Part shown: positions 37,878 through 50,267 of the stretch, in pieces
Numbering within the stretch: the stretch's first letter is position 1
How the letters are laid out: every line of letters starts with the position of its first letter
Assembly: GCA_038087015.1 (NCBI GenBank)
Contig: JASBNA010000120.1
Location: 1-57,296 of the forward strand
Direction: 5' to 3'
From: Cerrena zonata
Lineage: Eukaryota; Basidiomycota; Agaricomycetes; Polyporales; Cerrenaceae
DNA length: 57,296 nucleotides
Translations under genes and position numbers: made by a program
The notes under the pieces: generated by a model
Database searches by the model: none
Told to the model about the DNA's origin: nothing
The model's input: only the letters and a program-made list of their open reading frames with translations

Positions 37878-39132
37878 TTACGACACGGAAGGTGTAGAAG
37901 GTGCTTCTACTTCCTTTACTGCACCGTTTGCTTTCTGGGATTGAGGCCGTGTCACCTTGCCATTCTCTAGTAAAACGGGACCCTTGGGCATCTCTCCGAT
38001 GAGATTCTTCGCATCCTGATCTAATGCAGGTTCATCCTCGAACTTCCATTCAAGCTCTCCGCCGTATGTCTTGGGCAAGTTAGCTGGATCTATGAGTGTA
38101 CGGAGTGTTGGTCCGGGATCCTTCCCAAGAACATGGACCTTTCTACGAGTTCCCTCATCGAACCACCCCTTCGAAATTATCAGTGATTGTGATCTACCAA
38201 AACAAGTCGGACATACCTTAATCCATCCCCAGATAGTGGGGAAGAAAGACGGACTATTAACCACCGCAATAGTATTCAACGTCTCCGGATAATTAGCCGT
38301 CGCCAACGTACTCGCCTCTGCCAAATGCGACCTCAAATTCCACATCGCCGTCAAGCTTACTTGTTCGAGATCAATGATGGTAGTGACACATGAAATAGGT
38401 GTAGGTTCCGTTGGATGTGGAAGTGTGGTGCATAGTTGGAAGACGAAACGAGTCATGAATTCGTATAAGGATACTCTGGCCCATAACATCTAACCGTTAG
38501 AAGGGTTGAGATCGCACACGCAGAGTAAATATGGAAACTGACATTCGTTGGTATCGACGTTCTGCAGGTATTGTGCCGAGTTCTTTCTGGAGAGCTCCTT
38601 GAAGAGATGCGAGACGATAAACATAAACCGGTAGTCCGTTCTAAATATCATCCCCTAGTTAGAACACTAAAAGCACAGAAATTCGAATACTATCCACCTT
38701 GTCACGTCGCCCAGTCCATCGAGGATAGAACCTCTTCGCCGATTCAAATTCATCTGGTGGGAAGGTAGCATACAACTCATTGACATCATGTTTCGTACGC
38801 CATGCCTCAGCATCTGAGAACTGCTTCTGTGCTTTCAGTGGATCAAAACGTCTAGCACGTAAGAATCGTCTAAAAGAACAATAGTCAGTATCAGGAACGC
38901 TACGAAGCCGTCACTACTTCTAGTAGATCGAAGTTACATACAACAGTGTCGGGTCGTCATGCGATGCAAGTTGGCTGACGCTCTCCGAAGTGAATAGTTT
39001 GCTATTCGTTAAATTCTCTTTGAATGCTGCAAACGCTTTCTGTTGTTCCTCTGTGAGATGTCCCAGATGTCCGGCGAGAACATCGACATGAATGTCTTTG
39101 GTAGGAGCCGGTGATTGACTCAAGAAACTCAT
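37878..39132 (-). CDS. Sec14-type CRAL-TRIO phosphatidylinositol transfer protein
   Basis: Sec14 proteins exchange phosphatidylinositol and phosphatidylcholine between membranes and support Golgi and plasma-membrane signalling. The protein starts MSFLSQSPAPTKD at 39132. It has a CRAL-TRIO N-terminal helical domain (LTEEQQKAFAAFKENL and RFLRARRFDPLKAQKQF, where the RFLRARxFD motif is diagnostic). The lipid-binding lobe follows, with CVTTIIDLEQVSL, NYPETLNTIAVVNSPSFF and IWGWIKVC, and the motif LPKTYGGELEW near the C-terminus. It ends with a short Pro/Ser tail. Several short introns interrupt the gene, with a long terminal exon 37878-38489. It lies 240 bp from the 3' end of SCC2, tail to tail, with no functional link apparent. 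Confidence 0.9.
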
Positions 39133-39435
39133 TTAAGGGCCAGAATGTAGAGTTACGAAACGAGTATAGAGTATGGTGTCAAGATATCTCACAGACCAAG
39201 AGTACGCAGCCTACGCAGTTGAATCGATATGATGGACTGAGCACAAACGTGTGGTACACGGATGTCATGACGCACCGGGGAAAGTGTCCCGATCGATCAC
39301 GGATATAAGCTTATACATTCGCCATTTGTCAAGAAACAGATGTAGTAAGTATTCGACTCAGATATATACGAGAGACAGACATGTCTCAACCACATAAATA
39401 AGAAATATCCCCTACAAAACGGTGTACATTGGAAA

Positions 39436-40920
39436 TTAACTCGACCCTAAACCCCATGCTTCTCTTGCACGGGTATCACTTTCATCCTTGGGCAATCGAT
39501 CCCAAATATCTCGGATCATCGTTCGCTCATCTGTTCCAAGGAATAGAATGATAGTCGACCAACGAGGAACACGAGGCAGGTTGGTCATATATTCCTTGAC
39601 CGTTTTCACGTCCTCTATTGAATTCGAATTTTGCAAAACGGCCTGGAACGTCTGGAGGATGGAGATAAGAGTCGATGCCTCCAGAGAGGATTTAAAGATC
39701 GCAGGTAGAGAAGCTGGTGCAATTTGCTATAGAGAAAACATTTGAAATCGTAATCGTATTAATAAAAACTGAAAGGGTATAATGAAAAACTCATCTGACC
39801 TGGATGAAAGCCCATCGTTGTTCAGGCTGCTTGAATGTTTCCCAGATCCTCATGAACGTAAACAGACTCGTTGGAGAAGATGCCGCAGATGTCGAATTAG
39901 AAGCCTTGTCGTTATTCTTACTGCCAAAGATGGTGTGGTTCCCACTAGGACGGAAGATCCCTCCAGAGACTTTCGGTAGCGGAGCCGTTGGTGGGCTTTT
40001 TGCACGGGGAGGAGGCCCAGAGGTTGTTGTTGGTCTAGGCTCGCTGGAAGCTTGTGGTGGAGTAGGAGGCGTGGCGGTTTTCGGCGTTGCTACTGCTGGA
40101 GATGAAATTAGACGAGATGAGACAGGCTTCAAAAGGTCATCTATGACAGGTGACAATTGAGGAGCCGGGCTAATCTCTGGTTTTGGAGATGAGGGCCCAG
40201 CTTCAGGCTCTACAATGGTAATGGGCACTCGTCGCCTTAGTGGATGAGGAGGTGGATTAGGAGCAGCAGCTTGTGACAATTGTGTTCGACGAGCGGATTT
40301 CTATAAGAGAAAAGAAGCTCAGCAAACATGCAGAGCGAAAGAAGTCATACACACCTGTTTTCCCTCGACCACCTTTCTCTTTTTGAGATCCTCCGTCTTA
40401 GCTATCTCCTTCTTTACATCCTGGTTAGAAGGTTCAAGTACACCCGCGCGTTTCAAATCTACGCCACTGCTCGATTCTAAACCTCAAAGGCTAGAAGGAA
40501 TTCAATACCACATACCAGTAAGAGCATCATCAAACTTCTCCAAAGCCACTCGAGCTTGTGCCCTCCTGAACCAAGCTTTCACATTTTTTGAATCAAGCTC
40601 AATTACTCTTGAGCAATCTCGTTCGGCATCTTCATTTCTAAAAATATAGAGTATTTAAGATGAGACTTCAATCGTAGATATAATGAGTGGGGTTTACATA
40701 CTTGCCTAGTTTCAGATATGCTGCAGCGCGATTGAGAGGGTATGTTGGGTTTCGCGAGTCTGCAACTACTGCAGCGGAATAATGGCCCACAGCGGTAGCA
40801 AAGTCACCAGATTTGAACGACGCGTTCCCCTAAGCCATAATATTTAGAACTGAGGGAGTTCATATATATATCGATTCAGGTTACCTTGTCTTTTGCAATC
40901 TGAGCAGCGTCTGAGGACAT
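39436..40920 (-). CDS. RPAP3/Tah1-like TPR co-chaperone
   Basis: RPAP3 and its small yeast relative Tah1 are HSP90 co-chaperones in the R2TP complex, which assembles RNA polymerases, snoRNPs and PIKK kinases. The start MSSDAAQIAKDKGN (40920) opens a three-repeat TPR domain (residues about 5-115; SFKSGDFATAVGHYSAAV, PLNRAAAYLKLGK, KAWFRRAQARVALEKFDDAL). The Lys and Asn positions suit a carboxylate clamp for HSP90 tails. A Pro/Ser/Thr-rich linker follows, then a C-terminal RPAP3_C domain beginning IWETFKQPEQRWAFIQ and ending REAWGLGSS. The presence of RPAP3_C points to an RPAP3-type rather than a minimal Tah1-type protein. Introns are short and normal. Confidence 0.87.
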
Positions 40921-41169
40921 ATTGTGGAAGTGGTTAAGATGAAAGTGCCACTGGCAGACGCCCACACTCATGCATTATACATCCATAATCAATTTCAATG
41001 ATATTGCGATATCGATGACGTCTCTTAGGTGAGTTGATGTTCATTCAATTCCAGTAAAAGTACATGTTTATTCAGAGTTCAAACTCAAAGGTCGTACTTC
41101 GTTTTGAATATGTTACTCTTTCCATATTTTGACTATCTTTTCGATCTCTCGGCGACCGTGTTTTGATCC

Positions 41170-42002
41170 TTACGAACTAGGATCGGGTCCAACCAACATG
41201 AACGTTCCACCAATAGGGTTTCCTAACCCAACCTCGCTCGCAAACTGGCTGATATTGAAATTAGCAATCGAAGTGGTCGCTGTCACCGCAGTCTGTTGGT
41301 CGAAGCCTTGTGGTTGGTTGAACAAGAGGAACACATATCTGCATAGTTAAATATGAACATCCAGCTACTAAGCCAATAATCCAGAACTCAGTACTCACCG
41401 ATGAGGATCCGACCCAGCAGGTGGAGTAGGTTGCAAGAAGTTCGAAATCGCCGCCGTAGTGTTCGACAGCTTCTCTGTCCGAGTGCGAGATCCATCAGGA
41501 TGGAAGTCTCCTCCCAAGAAATGCCTAATTTGCGCGGCGGTAGGAGTCTGGGGAGTAGGTGCGTCGAGGTCTACCATCGCCACGACGAAACTACGAGCGG
41601 GAGAGAGGAAACTGTCGCGGACGGAGAATTGTGGGGGACCGACGGTTGCTTTTGGGGTATCATGTAAGTATGAGTGTACTTCCCATTGTAGATATGCATA
41701 AAGGTTTAAGGGCTCTTACCATTCCGTGGAAGTTGGATACCTGCATGCAGATTTACAGCAGGACCAGAAGTTTGAGGGAACGTGACCTCGAACAAAACAC
41801 TAGGGTTGAAAGTAAGACTGGCATCTGTTGGAATCTAGTACAGAAGTGAGAATATAAGTCGGCGATCATCAATAGGGGCACTTGAAAGTCTATTCACGTT
41901 TGCCGTGTTAAATGCCCTCCTGACAGCTGCTAAGCTGACATCTTGACTGAGAGCAAGTCCAACGAAAGATGAAATGACTGCGCTAAGTGAAAGGACTTTC
42001 AT
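41170..42002 (-). CDS. Secreted PEBP-like (phosphatidylethanolamine-binding) protein
   Basis: The first exon encodes a classical signal peptide, MKVLSLSAVISSFVGLALSQ, so the protein is probably secreted or surface-bound. An upstream in-frame Met (42065) would bury this signal, so I place the start at 42002. The PEBP fold is recognised from FVVAMVDLDAPTPQTP (the DxDxP ligand-pocket motif), the RHFLGGDFHPDG segment and the YVFLLFNQP strand. It ends NPIGGTFMLVGPDPSS at 41170. Four exons with short introns are inferred. Fungal PEBPs of this kind resemble carboxypeptidase-Y-inhibitor and Tfs1 families, but the ligand and role here are unknown. Confidence 0.85.
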
Positions 42003-42784
42003 GATGATACTGAGTGTTCTGCCTCTGAGGTCCCGTCGCCCAGTGAATCCTGTTAATATATACAAATCCCCTTGGGATAAGTAAGCTTAACTATGACTAT
42101 TGGAACGCTCTGGATTAGCTCTTTCGTGCGATGGTCGAACACAGATTTGTGAGACTCCCGCCCGTAATATTAGAACAAAACAACACTTGCGGGAGCTGTC
42201 AATGGAAATAAGGCTCCACCTTACGGGATAATTGATGCGTTCTCGAGGAGAAAGTGTGATACCAAACCGGAAAATACCCATGTATAGTGCATTCCTACTC
42301 AATAGTCTGTGTAACAGCGAGGGGGACGTACGTGGCACAGGTGAGAATGTGCGAACAAGTCAATGTTCCTTGGGAGCGTACCCCAATGTCTTGCCGTCGT
42401 TTCACATGGATGTGAAACCCGTCGGTGTGTTTGACTCAGAGCCTGAGATCGAGGGGGCCAGACGGGATGAAATGCTTATAGGAACTCCCCGGAGATGTGA
42501 GAGGATACACCTTCTGTATGATTATGGATACATGCGCTAGGCACTGTGTAGAGGCTTGAATGTGGTTATGTTCAAACCAAGTTTCTCGGTAATTTCGGAA
42601 GATTGGGATGAAGTGATGATGATCTTATCTTATCTACAAAGTGGTGACAACTTTCAACGAATTCAAATTCGAACATTTCACCTCTTTACCTTCTCTCGTT
42701 GCTATCCTCAACAAAGTCACAGTAAGCTTCTAGGCTTATTCACGACAAACATAAAACCAATAATACTTACAACTCTAGCATGAA
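42003..42784. other. Intergenic region, PEBP gene to methyltransferase gene
   Basis: This 780-bp spacer separates two divergent genes and must contain both promoters. A 103-codon open frame at 42232-42540 has no recognisable domain, no splice partners and ordinary intergenic composition, so I do not call it a gene. Nothing else is seen. Confidence 0.5.
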
Positions 42785-44539
42785 ATGCCAGCAGAACGCA
42801 TAGATAAAATCGCATCTTTCCTACGTCGTCCAGACGTCGACCTCTACTTTCAGATCCATCCTAACCAGGTTGCCTTGCCCTCTTTCACCCCTCCATCTGA
42901 ATGGAAGTATTGGTGGAACTGGGCAGGTCAACCACTTGACCAATCCTCATCATCAAATTCCTGGTGTACTACAAAATGGCAACTACTCTGGCTCTACTAC
43001 AAACGTGAATCCCTACCCAATTGGATACCTTTTCCTCACGAAGGGATTTTCGAAGACATCCCTGTCGAGCTTCGCAATCTGATTGATCAAGCACGTTCGT
43101 TGACGATACCTAGAGGTGAAACTCAAACCCTCAGAACCCTGACGTGTCTGAGACAGCACTCAGCGTAGATTCTATTCCTGATGATTCCCTCGCTATTCCT
43201 GCTCGACATAGAACGTGCGGCATGTCGCCCAAAAAGGCACATGAAGTACTCCGGATGACAGGATTTATTTCCAGCCTAATTGAAACGAGTGAACTCAAAC
43301 CTCGACATGTTGTTGACATAGGTGCGGGACAAGTCAGTACTTAATACTATTATTATTTGATAGAGTTATAAACCTTCTTTTAGGCCTATTTATCCCGCAA
43401 CTTACGTGATGAATTGGGTCTTCATGTCCTAGCACTTGACTTTAGTGAAGTTCAAACTCACGGTGCCGCCAGACGAGAAGAGTCGAACAAACGCTCGACA
43501 AAACAACTAAAGCAAACCAATGGTGTTCAAATTGATGGACAAATCCCTCTAGCTACGGATCTCAACTTGGGAACACTCGATTACGAAACAATTACCATTG
43601 ACGCAGATTCTCTGGTCTCCGTAACCAATCGCTGGATGACAAATAAAAAAACATTGTCATCAACGACTCCCAACCAGGGTCCTACGCCGATTCTATGGGT
43701 CGCTCTTCATGCCTGCGGTTCTCTGACCTTAGACATCCTGCGAGCATTTGCGGGGCGTCTTCAGCAAAAAGACCGAAGCTTAACTTGGATCCCAGTCGGT
43801 GCCGTGATAGTAGGATGCTGTTACAACATGCTGCGGCCGGAAGGTAAGAGCGTCTCATTGCCCAGTAAGAGTCCGAATGCAGCATTCAGCGCCATCCATT
43901 CTTCGCAGATAGGGTTCTGATGAGGAAGGATGTGACGCTCACGCCTAACCATTTGCAGTTGGCTGCTCAGACACCCGACCAGTGGGCAACGTCGCCAGCG
44001 AAGTTTGAAGAGACCCGGCTGGCCATGAGGAAAGTGGCATGGAGGGCCTTGTTGGAAAGAGTCTTAGCCGGGTCTATTGTTCCCCAATTGTCTCCAAATT
44101 GTTCGGAAACGGACGGGCCTTGTTCTGTATCCCGACCTGAAGTCAAGAGACTGGGTCGGTTGAACGATGGAGCATATACGAACTGGGAACAGTTTGTATC
44201 ACGGGCAGAGGAGAAGATGGGTGTTAGTTTGCTTGGAGAAGAGATGAGTAGTGCCGGAACAAAGGGGAGCGCTTTAGAGAGTCGACTGGAGGTCTTCCAT
44301 GTCTTGCGTTGTATTCTGGGCTCAATCGTTGAGTCATTTATACTTCTCGATCGCCAACACTGGTTACGTGAAGAGTTGAAGGTAAGTTTTCGAGTCCAAT
44401 GGCAGGGATGTCGAGGTGATGATTGTGACTTGCACAGGGCTCTGAAAGGGAAACAAATGTACGGTTAGTGAATCTGTTTGAACAAGAAGCAGGAAGTGGG
44501 CGAAATGTAGCAATAGCGGTTAGTGTTGTTGTAGAATAG
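42785..44539 (+). CDS. METTL25/RRNAD1-like methyltransferase-fold protein
   Basis: Five exons, 42785-43143, 43212-43332, 43384-43843, 43909-44381 and 44438-44539, sum to 1515 nt (504 residues). The N-terminal region (LPNWIPFPHEGIF, then VELRNLIDQARSLTIPR) is followed by GMSPKKAHEVLRMTGF. An SAM-binding Rossmann motif comes next: HVVDIGAGQAYLSRNL, with its acidic partner VLALDFSEVQ. The later strand WVALHACGSLTLDIL and a GCCYNMLRPED motif are shared with METTL25 and RRNAD1 proteins. RNA or ribosomal substrates have been proposed for relatives, but the target here is not evident. The intron at 43144-43211 is needed to keep frame; without it the gene would look frameshifted. Confidence 0.82.
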
Positions 44540-44755
44540 ATGGGAATGATATGTTGTTAAGAAAGCGGACGGGAAGCAGTGCATCCAGATATGGCAGTGA
44601 GGGGGAACTTGCGAGCACCTGCTGCCAGTGGCGCCTCAACTCTCCTCTCGACGTCGACCACCATCCCCTGCTCGTCGTCTTTGCTGACGACGAACCCTTG
44701 TGCATATCCTCGGATTCTAGCCTACCTCCTTCGCTCTTAATTACTGACGTTCATT

Positions 44756-47700
44756 ATGGGTCAGTCAAGCTCGAGGGCACGACTCCCCGCCACCACACCC
44801 CCGAATCACCCTCCAGACACAAGCACCGTCCGGAGCTCTCCTAGCAATACAAATCCTGTCCAGCGTACAGTCTCTTCTGATGGTCAACGAACAAAGGAAA
44901 AGAAACAATCTCGTCGACAGTCTGTCAGACAGAGTTTCCTAGGCCTCGTCTCTCGTTCGCCACTATCGTCAACGCCATCTACTCCTCCTACCTCTGACCC
45001 CTCTCCTCCTCGGCGACAGATTCATTCACTACGCAAACGCTGGCGATCATCTAAACGTTTCTCTCGTGCGTCTCATGTTCCCCAGCCGGAAGATATCTCT
45101 GCAGCTGCAGAGATACCACACACTTCGGAAGCAGATGATAGGACGCTTAGGGAGGACGCTCGTCCAAAGCCTGGTCCCTCATCTCCTACCTCTCTGCAGA
45201 CTGTGCCCTCTCGATCAAGTAGACCCCCAACGCCTTTCCCTGTCTCACGATCAACAACACCCCATGCCGAACTACCCGGAGAAGTGTCGACGGAAGTTTT
45301 GTCGGAGCCAGAGAGGCAGCTCAGTCAGAATATCGGGACATGGCTTAGTGGTGCTGTACCTCCGTCTTCATCGTCATCGAATCCTCATGGACCAGCTACG
45401 TCTGCTCATGAGAATATCGAACAAGAGATTAATGACTTCCTCAATTCCGATGCACGCCCCGGCAGGGAAGCCACTTCTTCAGGCCCAGCTGGACCTTCAC
45501 AATCGCTCACGGGTCCTACTACAGAAGCAAATACACAAGCTTCACAACCGCCCCGTCATTTCCCCCCACCTGGAACGCTTGTTGTTGTTCAAGGCGTAGT
45601 CAACACGACAGATGCTCCTCATAGTCACAATACAACTACAGCGACATCAGCACGATCTACTGAAAGTACATCATCTTCACTTCCTGTCCGACAGCGGGCG
45701 ACTTCCCTCCCTCGATCCAACCATCCACTAGAGGAACAACCTAGAAATGGCTTGTCATCGTTACTTCCTAGACCTCATAGTATGATCAGCAACAGACCCT
45801 CTACTGAGATCATCTCTCCGACTACTGCGGGGACAGAATCCTTTGACGCCTCGACCAATGGTACCAGTTCGCCCAGCGAAGACTCTTCCAGAAGCGGCGA
45901 TACACAGGAAACCACTCCAAATCCGTCCGAAACCGGTCACCGGGCACTATCACCGGGCAGCATCGATGTATTGGGTACACTTCTGAGGCAAGTCTTGAGC
46001 TATTTGATTTCGCTGTCCTTATCTTACATTCTACAATTCAGTGTGGCTGCAACAGCAACTGCAGCGTCTCTCTTCTCACCGAGTCTCGCCCAGGTAACGT
46101 CAACAGCATCAACAACTACAACGCATCCGCTTCCAGGCGGTGTGACCGAACGACCTAATTCCCCTACACCCACCGCAGGATTGGGAAATCTAGGCGGATT
46201 GAACGGCCTTGCGGGTCTTAACTTCAATCCTCCAGGATCTGCACCGGTAGATCGGGACGCTCGTGAACGTATCAGGAACGTCTGGGAGAGCTTCCGGGAT
46301 CGGCTGGGCCTCAATTCGCGAGCACAACCCGGTGGAGGAGCTACAAACGATGGAACTGGAAACATCCCCACATCTGCGACTCCCGCTGCGGGTACTACTT
46401 CGAACACGAGTTTACCTACGGACAATGGAAGACTACGTCCTGGCGAACTCATGTTGGCAGAGATGGCGCGTGCCCTCAATGCGGGTCTAGGGTTAGGCAA
46501 CGGTCAGGCTTCCTCGTCCCAAAATGAACGCCGACAAAGTGCTGCCGCTACTGAAGCTCGTGATGCTGATGGACCTGACACTCCCGCTGCTGCTGAGCCC
46601 ACTCCCAGGATGCCTACTGTTGACGAAGATACCTCTTTATCGCCAGAAGCTGGGTTTGAGAGGTTCTTGCTTAACCTTCAAGCTGATCTGAGAACGATAC
46701 TCTCGACTGATACAGTAGGTCCTTCCGTTCCAGCCCCTGAACAACCTTCGAGTACCGCAGCTGCCGAGGAGCACGACACTGAAGTTGTCGATTCTGTGCA
46801 AGTACCGAGCGATGACGCCCCAGTCGCTTCATCGAGCACGCCACCTTCAATAGTCCATGATCATGTTGTGGATGACCAAGATGACTACGAGCACATGTCC
46901 GCGCTCGAATCTGATTCTGACACCGAGTCAGAATCAGATGACGACGAGAGCGAACATGAAGAAGTAGACGAGAATGTTCCACCACCGAGAACGCCTACAC
47001 CTATTCCTAGGAGTCATCTACAACAACCGGCGCGACCTACTGATAGCGATTGGGGAACGGATGAGCGAGGCCGACCAACTATCAATCTTTGGCGTATCTA
47101 TCGCTTCCAACCGATTCCAGCTCCATATTCTCCAAGCCATGCCGCTAACACGACCGCACCTCCTGCTCCCCCAACTTCTCCTACAGAGACACAACACGCA
47201 CCATTCTCAACAGCTGATTCCAATCAAGCCATCCCGGGAGTAGCTATCGCACCACCACCGCCGAATCCAGAAGGCATGCATGGTCTAAACTTGAATGTAG
47301 TAGTACCCGTTATCGTTGTTGGTCTCCAGTCTGTTGACACTGGTCATGATCGTGACCATGACGATGACTGGCCTCCACACACACATGCTCACTCTCCATC
47401 TGAAGGTGCTCAAAATGCCAGCAGTAACACACCGGCAACGAATTCGACTTCAAATTCACATGGCACTCCTAATACTAACGAGGAACCGACACCTTTGTCT
47501 AATGTGGGCGGACCGAGACCACTGACACCTCGTGGACGAACTTGGCAATCAAGAGCTGCGAATGCGTTGCGTACTTTGAGGCCCGGCAGGAGAGCAGGCT
47601 CAAGTAGGAGAACTGCAGATGCGAATGGGTCGAGGACGTTCTTGATTTACGTCATTGGAGGTGAGTTTCCATGCTTCACGGAATACCAAAAATATACCGG

Positions 47701-48335
47701 TCGTGTGTGCATGTGCAAGGGATGTTCACGTATTGTGTTTGTAGGATATTACCCACCGAATCATCACATGGTCACTGGGTCGGACAGTTTGGATTCGTAT
47801 GAGGCACTCTGGTAAGGGTTTCCGTTCTTCCTCCTGACAGAGGTGACGTTTTAATAACGCGATTTTTGTCATGTAGGGAACTCGCTGAATTGCTCGGCCA
47901 AGTGAAACCTCCTGTCGCGACGAAGGAAGAGATCGAGAAATCCGGTCTGGAGATCATCAAAGCCCCAGAGATGAAAAGGCACGAGCAGGATGGCAAGATT
48001 ACGTCAAACTGTATGGACAGGGTACGTTGTTTTCTCATCTTTCATCACCCCTATTTCTTGAACTCGGCAACTGACCATCCTTGTAGTGTCTTGTATGTTT
48101 GGAAGACTACGAAGACGAGGATGATATCCGAGTGATGGCTTGTAAACACGCTTTCCACCAAGTCTGCGTGGATCGATGGTTACAGGTCGGAAGGAATAAC
48201 TGTCCTGCGTGTCGTACAAAAGTAAGCCCTTTGTTTATATTCCTCCAGACAGTCACTAATGATGATTTATCGCTATAGGGTGTCTCTACAACAACGGAAG
48301 CTACACCACAACCACCAGTTTCACAAACCTCATGA
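44756..48335 (+). CDS. RING-H2 E3 ubiquitin ligase with N-myristoylation-type start
   Basis: Exons 44756-45987, 46042-47660, 47745-47811, 47877-48021, 48087-48221 and 48279-48335 give 3255 nt (1084 residues). The N-terminus MGQSSSRARL fits the N-myristoylation consensus (Gly2, small residue, Ser6) and is followed within 60 residues by a basic patch, KEKKQSRRQSVRQS, suggesting membrane tethering. The long middle part is disordered, rich in Ser, Thr and Pro, with an acidic run (ESDSDTESESDDDESEHEE). A conserved C-terminal block runs IYVIGGYYPPNHHMV through ELAELLGQVKPPV and ends in a C3H2C3 RING: CLVC, then MACKHAFHQVC, DRWLQ and NCPACR. Such RINGs recruit E2 enzymes; substrates are unknown. 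The first intron would use a GC donor and is stop-free; if retained, it adds 18 hydrophobic residues. Confidence 0.87.
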
Positions 48336-49088
48336 GACTGACCCTCTCTCTTACTCTCTATTTCCTGATTTTCTTTCTCTTTCTCGTTTGGAGCTATCGA
48401 TTCCTAGTTCTTACACCATTTTTTTTTGTTCTCGATACATGCACATATGCATAACCTTTTTTTACGGACAAATGGACTGCGATAATCCGATTTTTACCCT
48501 TTACTCTCTGACTTGCAACTCACCCCCACCTCGCTCATTTGATTTTTTGACTTGGAAATACCTCCACAGCCTTTCTCCTCTCTACGTTACGACCGCAATG
48601 ACCACACACCCAACCCCGCGCAATACCACCATCACCTTCTCACTCTCATGGTTTCGTGCCTCTTCCTTCTAGTAGTATAGTATGTTTCTCCTTCTCCCTC
48701 ACTCTCACTCTTACTCAAGCAGCTCTCAGTACCCCCTATTATATCTCGCTAGGCTTGTGAAATACCAACTCTTACACAAAGTTTCTACATGTCGTCATCG
48801 TCATCGTCGTCGTCGCGCTTTCTGTGCTTTCCAATTTCATATTTTCTTTTCTCCATTTCTCATTTCTCGTTCCCATTCTCATTTTCATTCTGATTTCTTT
48901 TTTAGCTTCTCGGTAGTGGTTTTTACATGTAACATTAGGCATTGGGTTTTCATTACCCCCCTGTCTTGATAGAAAAAATACAATCAATCCTCTCGTTCTT
49001 CTCTTGTGTTTGATGAAGCACCAATATTTTCCTCCTATTCCTCGCTCAACCCAGTCTTTCTCCCTCCTCAGCTTCGTAAATCACAACA
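48336..49088. other. Convergent 3' region with GTC microsatellite
   Basis: No gene is supported. The plus strand is strongly pyrimidine-rich, as expected for 3' untranslated and spacer DNA between a plus-strand and a minus-strand gene. A GTC/ATC trinucleotide microsatellite lies near 48790-48818. The short open frames here are translations of the pyrimidine tracts. Confidence 0.6.
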
Positions 49089-50267
49089 TCATACATCATC
49101 CCCAACAGGCCCGACCACACCAGGCGACCCAGCCTGCCTCCAAGCAGCCAAGACGAGAGCAATGACGTCATCGACACCTTGGTTTTGTTTTACACTTGTG
49201 AAGATGGTTGGACCGTCTCCGCGCATGGCCTTTGAGTCACGGTTCATGACTTCGAGAGAGGCTCCGACGTAGGGTGCCAAGTCGATCTACAAGTGGTGAG
49301 AGTGAGAGAAAAAGTGGAGGGTGAGGTTGGGTATATGCATGTATGCGGTAAGGGATGGTACGAACCTTGTTGACGACGAGGAGATCGGATTGGGAGATTC
49401 CTGGTCCGCCTTTTCTCGGGATCTTGTCACCACCCTACACCAAACAACTCATTAGCACCCCACTCTCATCCATAAACGCAAAGAAGAAAGAAAAACGAAA
49501 CGCACCGAAACATCAATAACATAAATAATATAATCCGCCAACTCTCTCGAATAATTAGCAGCCAAATTATCGCCTCCGCTCTCCACGAACAAAATCTGAC
49601 ATCCGAATTTCGCCTGGAGGGTCTCGAGGGCACCCATGTTGGCTGAGATGTCTTCGCGGATGGCGGCGTGGGGACATCCGCCGGTCTCGATGGCGAGGAT
49701 GCGGGAGGCGGGGAGGGCTTTGTTGCGGATGAGAAATTCTTGATCTTCGCGGGTGAAGATGTCGTTGGTGACGGTGGCTACATAGGTATGGGGTTATTAA
49801 ATGGGAACGGAGGTGAGGTGAGGAAGGAGAAGAGAGCGTACCGATGTTGAGTTCCTTGCGGAGTCTTTGGCAGAGCGCGAGTGTTAGTGCAGTCTTGCCA
49901 GAGCCGACGGGTCTGTAAACCAACTCAGTACAGTCACACCAGATTAGAATAAATGCACACATACCCTCCAATACCAACAGTAAAGCCCCGCTCCTCAAAG
50001 TTCCTCGCACTATAGTCAGGTAAATCCCGTTCAGCATACTTCCCTATACCACGCGTCCCAAATCAGTCAATCACAAAACCATGTCATCGAAAGAAGATCA
50101 TCAAGAAACACACCAGGGTTATCAAGGTGTTCATGGGTATGTCCATGTTCAGCTAGACCATGGTCATGCGAATGAGAGGCTCCTCCGTCATGGGAGTGGG
50201 TGGGTGCTGGTTGTGCAGCGACGGTTGCGGAGAGGTTGTTTATGAATTGGACGGTGTCTTTGCTCAT
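49089..50267 (-). CDS. ureG: UreG urease accessory GTPase
   Basis: UreG is the SIMIBI-class GTPase that, with UreD/H and UreF, delivers nickel into apo-urease in the cytosol. The chain begins [11 protein letters not shown] at 50267 and carries a His-rich N-terminal segment ([20 protein letters not shown]) suited to metal binding. The core follows: [20 protein letters not shown] (P-loop), a short exon containing [20 protein letters not shown] (the conserved Cys-Pro-His metal site), [20 protein letters not shown], and [15 protein letters not shown] with the NKxD guanine-specificity motif. It ends VVGPVGDDV. Short introns split it, and length and motifs are normal for eukaryotic UreG. Urease itself is not in the window. 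Confidence 0.96.

Noticed and set aside
42232..42540. 103-codon open frame between the PEBP and METTL25-like genes
   Set aside because: No domain, no splice partners and it lies where both promoters should be.
43090..43220. Apparent frameshift in the METTL25-like gene
   Set aside because: A 68-nt intron at 43144-43211 with GT donor and ATAG acceptor restores one frame, and the five exons then sum to a multiple of three. No frameshift is needed.
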